Assembly (NCBI GenBank): GCA_902612805.1
Contig: CACMEY010000005.1
Coordinates: forward strand, 42,987-106,986
Length of the DNA stretch: 64,000 nucleotides
From: an uncultured Alphaproteobacteria bacterium
GTDB lineage: Bacteria; Pseudomonadota; Alphaproteobacteria; HIMB59; GCA-002718135
Reading direction: 5' to 3'
Below, piece by piece: positions 1 through 11,031 of the stretch. Position numbers and translations under genes: made by a program. Position 1 is the stretch's first letter. Every line of letters begins with the position of its first letter. Under the pieces are notes generated by a model that worked only from the letters and a program-made list of their open reading frames with translations, was not told the DNA's origin and did no database searches.

Positions 1-596
1 AAATCATCATCTTTAGTAGAAGAAGGAATAGTAATTGGTTCACCCCAGACAAATCTACATTTTGAAAATGGATATGTTATTAAAAATGAGTCCCAAGATT
101 TAAGTTTAAGATTTTTATTTGAGGCAAAACCAAGTGGTATAATTGGGACTTGAGAATGAATTGCAATTTTTATAATTCCTTCTGAGACTTTCTTATTTGG
201 TCCTCTTGGTCCATCAGGAGTAATACCAATATAATTTCTATCTTTTAAAATTTTAAATACTTTCCTTAGTGAAGGTGATTTATTTTTTGACATTATAGAA
301 ACATTTTTTAAATTAAAATGACCTGCAATATATGCACCAAATCGACCATCACTATGACTAGATGCTAACATATTTAACACAGCTTTACTTTTCCATACAT
401 GTCCTATCATCATCAATTGACCATGCCAAAATGCTAAAATAAAAGGTTTATTCTCTCTCCACAATTTTTCAGGTAACTCAGAGTTTATAATCTGTATTTT
501 AGAAGTGTAACATACGAATAAGATATATAGGTAACCTATAAATGCCAAAATTTTTTGAGATATAGAAAATTTAAAAAATTTTTTTTTAAAACTCAT
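1..596 (-). CDS. Lysophospholipid acyltransferase family protein (DUF374), C-terminus outside window
   Basis: The reading frame opens at the ATG at 596 and runs off the left edge, leaving about 198 residues. An N-terminal hydrophobic stretch (residues 15-30) is followed by FWHGQ (56-60), SSHSDG (79-84) and TPDGPRGP (126-133). These are hallmarks of the DUF374 branch of the PlsC-like acyltransferases, where the His in HGQ is the catalytic candidate. The family acylates lipids at the inner membrane, often near lipid A genes. It overlaps the upstream MsbA-like gene by 11 bases, so the two are probably co-transcribed and may both serve outer-membrane lipid supply. The acyl acceptor cannot be told from sequence. 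Confidence 0.85.
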   Translation of the reverse strand, partial: MSFKKKFFKFSISQKILAFIGYLYILFVCYTSKIQIINSELPEKLWRENKPFILAFWHGQLMMIGHVWKSKAVLNMLASSHSDGRFGAYIAGHFNLKNVSIMSKNKSPSLRKVFKILKDRNYIGITPDGPRGPNKKVSEGIIKIAIHSQVPIIPLGFASNKNLKLKSWDSFLITYPFSKCRFVWGEPITIPSSTKDDD

Positions 597-2334
597 TTTC
601 CAACTGTTCTCTTAGTTGTAATTTTTTATAAATCGTTGATTTAGAAATTAACTCTTCATGTTTTCCTTGACTTTCAATTTTGCCTTTATCTAAAACGTAG
701 ATAATGTCTGCGTCTTCTATTGTGCTTAATCTATGTGCAATTATTAATTTGGTTTTATTATTCATCAGACTATTTATTGTTTCATGAATTTTATTTTCAG
801 TTATGTTATCTAAAGAAGATGTAGCTTCATCCATAATTAAAAGTGGCGCATCTTTTATTAGAGCTCGGGCAATAGCAATTCTTTGTCGCTGTCCACCTGA
901 TAATTTTACACCGTTTTCTCCAATAACAGTGTCTAGTTTTTGATCCAATCCCTCTGAAAAACTACTCACCCCAGCATTTTTAGCGACTAAACTAATCTCT
1001 TCATCAGTTGCTTGAAGGTTTCCATATTTAATATTGTTAAAAATACTTTCATTAAATAAAATTGTTTCTTGAGTTACTATTGAAACACTATTTCTTACAT
1101 CTGTCAGATCTAATTCTTTTATATTTTTAGAATTAATTAATATAGAACCTGAATAATTATCATATAATCGCAAAATTATATTTCCTATCGTTGATTTACC
1201 AGATCCAGATAAGCCAACTAACGCAACTTTTTTTCCTTTTGGTATTCTTAAACTTATTTTATCAAGTACTGTATTATCGTTATATGCAAATGAAACATCT
1301 TTAAAAACAATGTCTCCATCTAGATCTATAGTTTTTTTTGGAGAAATATTTTCCATATTTTTTTCGCTTGTATCTAAAAGTTTAAATATTCTCTCAGCTC
1401 CAGCTAGGCCTTCCTGGACACTAATATTTAGATTGCCAAGTGCCTTTACTGGTTGATAAGCTAGAAGAAGACTTACTAAAAAACTCATAAATTGGCCTGT
1501 TGTCATACTTTCGTTTAAGACAAAAACACCCCCAGCATAAATTGAGAGTGCTACAGCTAAACTTCCAATAAATTCCATTAAAGGGCTTAAGCGATTGCTA
1601 ATAAAAGCAGATTTTGTAAAATATTTTTGAATGAAACTAATTGTTTCAAAAGCTCTTTGTTTTTCATAGTTTTCTCTTGAGTATGCTTTTACTTGCCTAA
1701 TACCTTTAATGCTCTCAGCTAACACATTGGAAAAAACTGCAATTTCGTTTTGGATAGTGTAAGTAATTTTTCTTATACTCTTCCCAATTTTTCTTATGGG
1801 CCAGATCGCTAAAGGGAATGCAAAAAAAGCAAAAAGAGTTAGGGTCCAACTTTGGTAAAACATATTACCTAGTAAAAAAATAATAACTAAAACATCTTTT
1901 ATAATTCCTGTTACAGATTTAACTATTGCAAGTCTTAAGTAGTAAGTATCATTGATGAGTCTTGAAATTAAATTACCTGACTTAGAGTCATTATAAAATT
2001 TCATATTCAAATACATGAGTTTTTCAAACATCTGAGTTTGAAGTTTTGCAATAATAGAATGTGCAACTTTACTCATTTGATAAGAGTGAGTATATGTTGC
2101 CAATCCTTTACAGAGGGTCACTATAATTATTGCAATTGGAATTAAAAATAACATTTCTTTATTACCTTTGATTAAGACTTCATCAAGCGCAGGTCTTACT
2201 AACCAAGCATGTAAACCTGTTGCTGCGGCTGAGATAACCATCATCAATAAAGCTAATATTATTTTGAGTTTATGACTCATTAAATATTGAAAAACTATTC
2301 TTGAAGTAACTGACTGTTTTTTATCTGAAGACAT
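586..2334 (-). CDS. msbA: MsbA-like lipid A/multidrug ABC exporter, fused permease-ATPase
   Basis: At 582 residues this is the usual size of a half-transporter with six membrane segments (about 20-310) and one ATPase domain. The Walker A motif GLSGSGKST lies near residue 375, the signature LSGGQRQR near 475 and the Walker B region LLIMDEATSSLD near 495. Such proteins act as dimers in the inner membrane; MsbA flips lipid A core. The DUF374 acyltransferase directly downstream favours a lipid A role over drug export. Its start shares one base with the ubiA stop (TAATG). The MsbA assignment rests on family resemblance and context; a general lipid exporter remains possible. Confidence 0.85.
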   Translation of the reverse strand: MSSDKKQSVTSRIVFQYLMSHKLKIILALLMMVISAAATGLHAWLVRPALDEVLIKGNKEMLFLIPIAIIIVTLCKGLATYTHSYQMSKVAHSIIAKLQTQMFEKLMYLNMKFYNDSKSGNLISRLINDTYYLRLAIVKSVTGIIKDVLVIIFLLGNMFYQSWTLTLFAFFAFPLAIWPIRKIGKSIRKITYTIQNEIAVFSNVLAESIKGIRQVKAYSRENYEKQRAFETISFIQKYFTKSAFISNRLSPLMEFIGSLAVALSIYAGGVFVLNESMTTGQFMSFLVSLLLAYQPVKALGNLNISVQEGLAGAERIFKLLDTSEKNMENISPKKTIDLDGDIVFKDVSFAYNDNTVLDKISLRIPKGKKVALVGLSGSGKSTIGNIILRLYDNYSGSILINSKNIKELDLTDVRNSVSIVTQETILFNESIFNNIKYGNLQATDEEISLVAKNAGVSSFSEGLDQKLDTVIGENGVKLSGGQRQRIAIARALIKDAPLLIMDEATSSLDNITENKIHETINSLMNNKTKLIIAHRLSTIEDADIIYVLDKGKIESQGKHEELISKSTIYKKLQLREQLENEF

Positions 2335-3197
2335 TAAAAAGTATGTAAGAGTAAAAATAACATAATTGCAAAAATATTATTTTGTCTGAAATAATAATTT
2401 GAACTTAACGGTGACGTTATATCCCATTTCTGAATTGCTATATACGTACAAATTGCGATAGTGGCTATAATAATTGAACTAAGTAAAAAATTTGAGGAAT
2501 TCCATACGAAATAAGACAATACAATTAAGATAATAAGATAGCATGTTTGAACAAATCTTTTACCATTTTTATCAAAATAAACTGCAGTAGATTTGATTTT
2601 ATTTAAAACATCATCTGACCTATCTTGGTAGGCATAAATCGTATCATATGCTAACGTCCAAAAAATACATACAAAATACAATAAAATAAAATCAAATGTA
2701 ATTCGTGTATTAAATTGCATTGAAACTATTAGCACACCCCAACTAAAAATAATTCCAAGTAATAATTGTGGGAAGAAAGTTATTCTTTTCATAAAAGGAT
2801 ATAAAATAACAAATGGCACACTTAACAAACCTAATACAATTGATTTAAAATTAAACTCGAGAAGAATGAAAAAACTAATTATCAATAATATTATTAATAA
2901 TAATATCGCTTCAGTAATAGAAATCTTTTTTGATGCTAAAGGTCTAAATTTAGTACGTGTAACTTTTTGATCAAAATCAATATCAATAATGTCATTAATT
3001 ATACAACCCGCACTTCTCATTAAAAAAGAACCAATTAAAAAAAGTATATACCAAAATAATAGTTTAGAAGTTTCTGTTTTTAGTAACGCTAAACCAAACC
3101 AGCAAGGCCACATTAATAGAAGGAAGCCAATAGGTTTGTTAAGTCTGATTAACTCGCAGTAATCAAATATTTTTTTTACAACTAAGTTATCCCACAT
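2334..3197 (-). CDS. ubiA: 4-hydroxybenzoate polyprenyltransferase
   Basis: This is a 287-residue integral membrane prenyltransferase. It carries the two Asp-rich motifs of the UbiA family, NDIIDIDFD (about 68-76) and DTIYAYQDRSDD (about 185-196), which bind prenyl diphosphate through Mg2+. UbiA attaches the polyprenyl chain to 4-hydroxybenzoate in ubiquinone synthesis, which feeds the respiratory chain that ends at the oxidase encoded just to the right. It is first in the minus-strand run ubiA, msbA, acyltransferase and is divergent from rsmE, with only 35 bases between the start codons. Confidence 0.92.
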   Translation of the reverse strand: MWDNLVVKKIFDYCELIRLNKPIGFLLLMWPCWFGLALLKTETSKLLFWYILFLIGSFLMRSAGCIINDIIDIDFDQKVTRTKFRPLASKKISITEAILLLIILLIISFFILLEFNFKSIVLGLLSVPFVILYPFMKRITFFPQLLLGIIFSWGVLIVSMQFNTRITFDFILLYFVCIFWTLAYDTIYAYQDRSDDVLNKIKSTAVYFDKNGKRFVQTCYLIILIVLSYFVWNSSNFLLSSIIIATIAICTYIAIQKWDITSPLSSNYYFRQNNIFAIMLFLLLHTF

Positions 3198-3232
3198 ATA
3201 TGAATATAATGTTATAATTCTAAATTATTGAA

Positions 3233-3964
3233 ATGAAAATGTCTAAAACACGATTATTTGTCTCAAAAAAATTATCAGCAAATATTTTAATTTATATAAA
3301 AAATAAACAACATCATTTTTTGAAAAATGTTCTTAGAATCAAAAAAGAGGATAATATAAATTTGTTTGATGGTTCTACAGGTGAATGGTTATCCAAAGTA
3401 ATTTCAATAAACAGAGATAACATTGTTTTACAAATACAAAACAAATTGAAAGATATTCCTCAAGAAACTGATTTATGGTTAATTTTTGCTCCAATTAAAT
3501 CTTATAGAATGAATATTACTATTCAAAAAGCTACTGAGCTTGGCACCTCAAGATTTATTCCGATTTTGACTGAATATACAAACCAATCAAAAATAAATTT
3601 TAAAAATTTTGAATTGAATATGATTGAAGCGTCAGAACAATCTGAGAGATTGTCTATTCCGACTTTAGATAAAACAATTAAACTAGATGATTTAATTAAT
3701 AATTTTCCATCCGATAGAGGGTTAGTTTTTTGCGATGAAGGAAATGAAAATTTACCAACTATTTACAATGCATTAATCAATGAAACAGAAAAATATAAAA
3801 AATGGGCTGTCATTATTGGACCTGAAGGTGGTTTTTCTGAAAAGGAACGAAAAAACATCTCTTCGTTATCTTCATGTATATCCGTCTCTTTGGGAAAAAG
3901 AATTCTACGATCAGACACTGCAACTACAGCTGCAATTTTCTCTATTCAATCGGTTATTGAATAA
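3233..3964 (+). CDS. rsmE: 16S rRNA (uracil1498-N3)-methyltransferase
   Basis: This 243-residue SPOUT-class methyltransferase has the two motifs that form the knotted AdoMet site: IIGPEGGFS (about residue 193) and LGKRILRSDTA (about 219). RsmE methylates U1498 of 16S rRNA. Two in-frame ATGs lie six bases apart (3233 and 3239) and either could be the start. A possible -10 box TATAAT sits at 3213-3218 in the short divergent gap shared with ubiA. The protein ends 98 bases before coxB; I see no convincing terminator in that gap. Confidence 0.93.
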   Translation: MKMSKTRLFVSKKLSANILIYIKNKQHHFLKNVLRIKKEDNINLFDGSTGEWLSKVISINRDNIVLQIQNKLKDIPQETDLWLIFAPIKSYRMNITIQKATELGTSRFIPILTEYTNQSKINFKNFELNMIEASEQSERLSIPTLDKTIKLDDLINNFPSDRGLVFCDEGNENLPTIYNALINETEKYKKWAVIIGPEGGFSEKERKNISSLSSCISVSLGKRILRSDTATTAAIFSIQSVIE

Positions 3965-4062
3965 ATCATAATGAGCGACAACCTGTCCTAGAATATTGCT
4001 TCTAAATCACTGGTTAATTTACTGAATAATTTATTTATTAGTGTATACAATAATAAATTAAG

Positions 4063-6472
<2,410 letters not shown>

Positions 6473-6477
6473 TTTTA

Positions 6478-7398
6478 GTGGATGCTAAATCCTTAGAAGC
6501 TGGTTATAGCAATAATTTTCTTTTAAGAAAATTTAAAGGTTATTACGAACTAATGAAACCAAGAGTTATGTCCTTGGTTATCTTTACAGCGTTTGTTGGA
6601 ATGTTTTTGGCACCTGGACAGATAACATTTCTAAATAGTTTTCTTGTAATAGTTGCTATTGCATTAGGAGCGGGTTCTTCAGCAGCAATCAATATGTGGT
6701 TTGACGAAGACATTGATAAAACTATGGAAAGAACAAAACTAAGACCAATTCCACTTGGAATAGTTTCAAAAAATGAGGCACTGGTTGTAGGAATATTAAC
6801 AGGTACTATTTCTTTAATTTTGATGCAATGGTTCTCAAATTCATTGGCAACAAGTTTACTTCTTTTTACAATTCTTTTTTATGTATTTATTTATACATTT
6901 TGGCTTAAACGAACAACTTCACTAAACATAGTTATTGGAGGCGCAGCTGGAGCAATTCCTCCAATTATTGGATGGACTGCGGTTGTTCCAGAATTAAGTT
7001 TTTTACCAATTAGTTTATTTATAATTATATTTTTTTGGACCCCACCACATTTTTGGGCCTTATCAGTATATAGATATAATGATTATAAAAATGCGAACGT
7101 GCCTATGTTACCAAATGTAAGTAGTATTGATGATACAAAAAAACAGATTGTTTATTATGCTGTAATATTAATTTTATCGAGTTATCTTCCATACTTAGAT
7201 AGTAAAGTTGGAATAATATACTTAACTATTGTTACTATATTAAATCTATTATTATTTAATAGTTCGCTAAAGTTAAAAAAATCTAAAGAAAAAAAATCAA
7301 TACCAAATTCTGAAGGATTAAAATTTTTTGCCATTTCAATCCTTTACCTATTCAGTTTATTTTCAGCATTGTTGATTGATCATGTGGTATTAAGATGA
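6478..7398 (+). CDS. ctaB: Protohaem IX farnesyltransferase (haem O synthase)
   Basis: This 306-residue UbiA-superfamily membrane protein has the prenyl-diphosphate motif NMWFDEDIDKTMERT (about 72-86) and a second loop with YRYNDYKNANVPMLP (about 198-212), both typical of CtaB/CyoE. It farnesylates haem B to haem O, the precursor of haem A for subunit I. The start is GTG at 6478, five bases after the coxA stop. Its stop overlaps the next small ORF as ATGA. Confidence 0.93.
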   Translation: MDAKSLEAGYSNNFLLRKFKGYYELMKPRVMSLVIFTAFVGMFLAPGQITFLNSFLVIVAIALGAGSSAAINMWFDEDIDKTMERTKLRPIPLGIVSKNEALVVGILTGTISLILMQWFSNSLATSLLLFTILFYVFIYTFWLKRTTSLNIVIGGAAGAIPPIIGWTAVVPELSFLPISLFIIIFFWTPPHFWALSVYRYNDYKNANVPMLPNVSSIDDTKKQIVYYAVILILSSYLPYLDSKVGIIYLTIVTILNLLLFNSSLKLKKSKEKKSIPNSEGLKFFAISILYLFSLFSALLIDHVVLR

Positions 7399-7502
7399 AA
7401 AATAGAAGAAGAAAAAATATTATAACTCTAATTATTTTACTTTGTATAGTTGCATTTTTTTATCTATGGACTCTGTTTAAGGCTAATATTTTTGGAGTAT
7501 AA
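7395..7502 (+). CDS. 35-residue single-pass membrane protein between ctaB and ctaG (CoxF-like)
   Basis: A 35-codon ORF starts at the ATG overlapping the ctaB stop (ATGA, 7395-7398) and ends in TAA overlapping the ctaG ATG (TAATG, 7500-7504). This double translational coupling strongly supports it being real. It encodes a basic N-terminus (MKNRRRKN) and one hydrophobic helix (about 9-28). Alphaproteobacterial oxidase operons usually carry a small one-helix protein here, sometimes labelled CoxF; sequence similarity is too slight to prove homology. It probably acts in oxidase assembly at the inner membrane, which is inference from position. Confidence 0.75.
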   Translation: MKNRRRKNIITLIILLCIVAFFYLWTLFKANIFGV

Positions 7503-8017
7503 TGACAAATACTAGAACAGCTTTAGGACTATCATTAATTGTTTTAACAATGATTACTTTAGTTGCGTTTTCGGTACCATTATATGACTTATTTTGTCGG
7601 GTTACTGGTTATGGCGGTAAGACAAGTACATCAGAGTTCCTTTCATCATCAATTTTAGAAAGAGATATTAATCTTAAATTTAATGCTGATGTTAATGATA
7701 GTATAAATTGGACTTTTACTGCTCCAGAAAATATTAAATTTAAAGTTGGTGAAAATAAACTTGTTAATTATAAAGCTACTAATCAATCTGACGTAGAAAC
7801 AATCGGAACTGCGACATTTAATGTTCTACCAGAAAAGGTTGGTCCATATTTTATTAAAACACAGTGCTTCTGTTTCGAAAAGCAGGCTTTGAAACCTGGA
7901 GAAACAGTTGAAATGCCTGTTGTGTTTTATATAGACCCGTCAATTAACGAAGATCCAACAATGAAAGATGTTGAAGAGATAACGTTGTCATATACCTTTT
8001 TTAAATATATAGAATAA
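7502..8017 (+). CDS. ctaG: Cytochrome c oxidase assembly protein CtaG/Cox11
   Basis: The 171-residue protein has one N-terminal membrane anchor (about 8-28), the conserved VPLYDLFCRVTGYGG segment right after it, and the copper-binding CFCF motif (about 121-124) in a periplasmic beta domain. Cox11-family proteins deliver copper to the CuB site of subunit I. It is coupled to the preceding small ORF by TAATG and is followed three bases later by coxC. Confidence 0.94.
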   Translation: MTNTRTALGLSLIVLTMITLVAFSVPLYDLFCRVTGYGGKTSTSEFLSSSILERDINLKFNADVNDSINWTFTAPENIKFKVGENKLVNYKATNQSDVETIGTATFNVLPEKVGPYFIKTQCFCFEKQALKPGETVEMPVVFYIDPSINEDPTMKDVEEITLSYTFFKYIE

Positions 8018-8020
8018 TCA

Positions 8021-8866
8021 ATGGCTAATAAATCAACAACAGGGCAGAAACATCCATATCACTTAGTTGATCCAAGCCCACTTCCATTTTTATCATCAAT
8101 CGCTGGTCTTGCAATGGCTGCTGGTCTTGTATTTTATATGCATTATGGAACTTCTTGGCTTCTCATTCTAGGTACTATTGGTTTACTAACTATTATGTTT
8201 CTATGGTGGAGAGACGTAATCAAAGAGTCAACTTTTCAAAAGGTTCACACACCTGTTGTAGAACTTGGATTAAGATATGGAATGGCGCTTTTTATTGCTT
8301 CAGAAGTTATGTTCTTTGTTGCTTTTTTCTGGGCTTTTTTTGATGCAAGCTTAACACCTAAATTACCTATAGAAGAATTTTCAGAAACTTTTGATAGTAA
8401 TGGTGCAGTTGGAATTTGGCCACCAGAAGGTATTAAAACCTTTGATCCACTTGATGTTCCTTTTTTAAATACATTAATATTATTAATGTCAGGTACTACA
8501 TGTACATGGGCTCACCATGCTGTTAGAGAAGGACATAGAGATCAAGCCATTCAGGCATTATGGTGCACTGTTGGTCTTGGAATTTTCTTCTCATTTATGC
8601 AGGGTGTAGAATATTATGAGGCAGCTCATCATTATTTTAGTTTTACTGATGGAATATATCCATCAGTATTTTATATGGCTACTGGTTTTCATGGATTTCA
8701 TGTAATGGTTGGAACAGCATTCTTAGCTGTTTGTTTGTATCGTGTTTACAAAAATCATTTTACCCCAGATAGACATTTTGGTTTAGAAGCAGCAGCATGG
8801 TACTGGCACTTTGTTGACGTAGTTTGGCTGTTCTTGTTTGTCTGCGTTTATGTTTGGGGTGCATAA
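8021..8866 (+). CDS. coxC: Cytochrome c oxidase subunit III
   Basis: This is a 281-residue, seven-helix subunit III. The N-terminus carries the typical HPYHLVDPSPLP segment. Helix signatures include FIASEVMFFVAFFWAFF (about 89-105), TWAHHAVREG (about 163-172) and FYMATGFHGFHVMVG (about 219-233). The C-terminal EAAAWYWHFVDVVWLFLF is diagnostic. Subunit III stabilises the core and supports proton uptake into the D channel. The TAA at 8864-8866 abuts the probable ATT start of surf1. Confidence 0.96.
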   Translation: MANKSTTGQKHPYHLVDPSPLPFLSSIAGLAMAAGLVFYMHYGTSWLLILGTIGLLTIMFLWWRDVIKESTFQKVHTPVVELGLRYGMALFIASEVMFFVAFFWAFFDASLTPKLPIEEFSETFDSNGAVGIWPPEGIKTFDPLDVPFLNTLILLMSGTTCTWAHHAVREGHRDQAIQALWCTVGLGIFFSFMQGVEYYEAAHHYFSFTDGIYPSVFYMATGFHGFHVMVGTAFLAVCLYRVYKNHFTPDRHFGLEAAAWYWHFVDVVWLFLFVCVYVWGA

Positions 8867-9556
8867 ATTAAAAGCTTTCCAATAAAATTTATTTTATTTA
8901 GTTTATTTTGTATTGCGCTGACAATATTTTTGGGAATTTGGCAATTGCAAAGACTGGAATGGAAAGAAAAAATTATAGCCGAATTTAATGAACTAAAGGA
9001 TCAAAAACCACTGTCACTTTCAATGGGAAAAATGAAGTATCCAAACATTGATGAGTTTACTAAAGTTATCACTTTAGGAACTGTTGACAGAAGTAAAAAA
9101 ATTTTTTTCCCGGCTAAAACATTGAATGGGATTTCTGGTGTTAGAATAGCCAGTTTATTGTCAGATAATCATGGTAATAATTATTTAATTGATGAAGGTT
9201 GGTTTGAGCAAAGTAGATATGATTATTTTAAAGACAATAATGAAATAATAAATGCTGAAATTCTAGGATACATCCGATATCCAACTCAAAAAAAGATTTT
9301 TACTCCCGAGAATTCTATCTCTTCAAATGAATGGTATTATTATGATTTGGAGCAAATTCAAACTTTCTTAAATGTTAAGATCAATCAGAAATTTTTTATT
9401 AAAAATATGAGCAATTATGGAGAGAATTTCTTAATACCATCATCTCAAAAACATAATTTTTCAAATAATCATTTGCAGTATGCAATTACATGGTTTTTAA
9501 TGAGTTTTTCTTTTTTGATTATTTTTATAATTTATTTATTTAGGAAGAAAAAATGA
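8867..9556 (+). CDS. surf1: SURF1 family oxidase assembly protein, probable ATT start
   Basis: SURF1 proteins are inner-membrane assembly factors for cytochrome oxidase (haem a insertion), with a helix at each end. The C-terminal helix is clear (about residues 203-222). The first ordinary start in this frame, TTG at 8930, would cut away most of the N-terminal helix. The open frame continues upstream to ATT at 8867, immediately after the coxC stop. Starting there gives a short polar lead and a full helix ending in GIWQLQRLEWKE, the normal SURF1 pattern. A GGGG lies about seven bases before the ATT. No ATG, GTG or CTG lies in frame before the helix; ATA at 8882 is an alternative. Confidence 0.85.
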   Translation: MKSFPIKFILFSLFCIALTIFLGIWQLQRLEWKEKIIAEFNELKDQKPLSLSMGKMKYPNIDEFTKVITLGTVDRSKKIFFPAKTLNGISGVRIASLLSDNHGNNYLIDEGWFEQSRYDYFKDNNEIINAEILGYIRYPTQKKIFTPENSISSNEWYYYDLEQIQTFLNVKINQKFFIKNMSNYGENFLIPSSQKHNFSNNHLQYAITWFLMSFSFLIIFIIYLFRKKK

Positions 9557-11031
9557 AAACATATTTAAAACTTAAAAAGATCTTTAATGAAGCTTCATTG
9601 ACATCAGATATTGCAGGTATTTTACACTGGGATATGGCAACAATGATGCCAAGCAGTTCAAGAGATCAAAGATCAGATCAATTAGCCTATTTATCCAAAC
9701 TTAGTCATAGTAAAATTTCATCTTCTGAAGTTGGTGATTTAATTGAAGACTCAAAGAATCTTAATCTAAATAACAGTGATCAGAAAAACTTAAATGAAAT
9801 GGATAGAGAATATAAATTAGCTTCTGCTATTCCAACGGAGCTTGTAGAAAAAATTTCAAAATCTTCAGCTAAATGTGAAGGTGTTTGGCAAGATGCAAGG
9901 GAAAAGTCAGATTTTAATTTAGTAAAAAAAGATTTAGAAGAACTTATAAATTTAACAAAAGAAGAAGCAAATATTTTAGGGGAAACTTTTAAAGTTTCTC
10001 CTTATGAAGCACTAATAAATAAATTTGAACCTTCTTCAGAAGAAAATAAAATATCTGAAGTATTTGATGATTTACAAAAATTTCTCACACCACTTATTGA
10101 TAAAATTATTGATAAGCAAAAAAAAGAAGAAACATTTCAATTTGAAACAAGTATTGATGAAGAAATGCAGAAAAATATTTCTGAATATATAATGAAACAA
10201 ATAGGTTTTGATTTTACAAGAGGAAGACTTGATAAAAGCGTTCACCCTTTTTGTGGAGGATCTACAAATGATGTTAGAATTACAACAAGATATAATAATG
10301 AAAATCCATTTTCATCTTTAGATGGTGTTATGCATGAAACTGGACATGCATTATATGAGCTAAACCTACCAAAAGATTGGATACATCAGCCAGCAGGCAA
10401 ATCTAGAGGGATGGCCATGCATGAAAGTCAATCACTATTAATTGAAATGCAAATCACTAGATCTTTAGCTTTTAAAAAATTTTTATCTAATACTTTAAAT
10501 AAAAAATTTAATATTAAAGATAAAGCTACAAACCCAGACAATCTTTACAAATTAGGTACTCGAGTAAATAAATCTTTTATAAGAGTTGAGTCGGATGAAG
10601 TAACCTATCCCTTGCATATTATCTTAAGATTTAATTTAGAAAGAAAAATTTTTAACAATGAAATAAATATTGCAGAAATTCCAGATGCTTGGAATGATGA
10701 ATTTAATAGATTATTTAATTTATCAATAAATAAAGATACTGATGGATGTTTACAAGATATTCATTGGTTTGCTGGATTATTTGGATACTTTCCAACATAT
10801 TCATTAGGAGCACTCACTGCAGCTCAATTTGCGTCTCAATTGAGAACTGATCAAAAGGAATTAGATAATGAAATAGAAAATGGTGAATTTTCAAATTTAG
10901 TAAATTGGCTTAAAAAAAATATCCATGAAAAAGCTAGTTTTTTTTCAACTAATGAGGTTTTAGAACAGGTTACAAAGTCGCCTTTAAATGCTAAATATTT
11001 CAAAGAATATATTACTAATCGCTATCTTTAA
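9553..11031 (+). CDS. M32 family metallocarboxypeptidase (Taq type)
   Basis: The 492-residue protein matches the usual length of the family. It has the zinc motif HETGH (about 261-265), preceded by MGT/DVRITTRY-type sequence and followed by the ESQSLLIE segment (about 294-301), which supplies the third zinc ligand Glu. It trims C-terminal residues from peptides in the cytoplasm. Its start overlaps the surf1 stop (ATGA), and its stop overlaps the thrC start (TAATG), so it sits within a continuous operon. Confidence 0.92.
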   Translation: MKTYLKLKKIFNEASLTSDIAGILHWDMATMMPSSSRDQRSDQLAYLSKLSHSKISSSEVGDLIEDSKNLNLNNSDQKNLNEMDREYKLASAIPTELVEKISKSSAKCEGVWQDAREKSDFNLVKKDLEELINLTKEEANILGETFKVSPYEALINKFEPSSEENKISEVFDDLQKFLTPLIDKIIDKQKKEETFQFETSIDEEMQKNISEYIMKQIGFDFTRGRLDKSVHPFCGGSTNDVRITTRYNNENPFSSLDGVMHETGHALYELNLPKDWIHQPAGKSRGMAMHESQSLLIEMQITRSLAFKKFLSNTLNKKFNIKDKATNPDNLYKLGTRVNKSFIRVESDEVTYPLHIILRFNLERKIFNNEINIAEIPDAWNDEFNRLFNLSINKDTDGCLQDIHWFAGLFGYFPTYSLGALTAAQFASQLRTDQKELDNEIENGEFSNLVNWLKKNIHEKASFFSTNEVLEQVTKSPLNAKYFKEYITNRYL

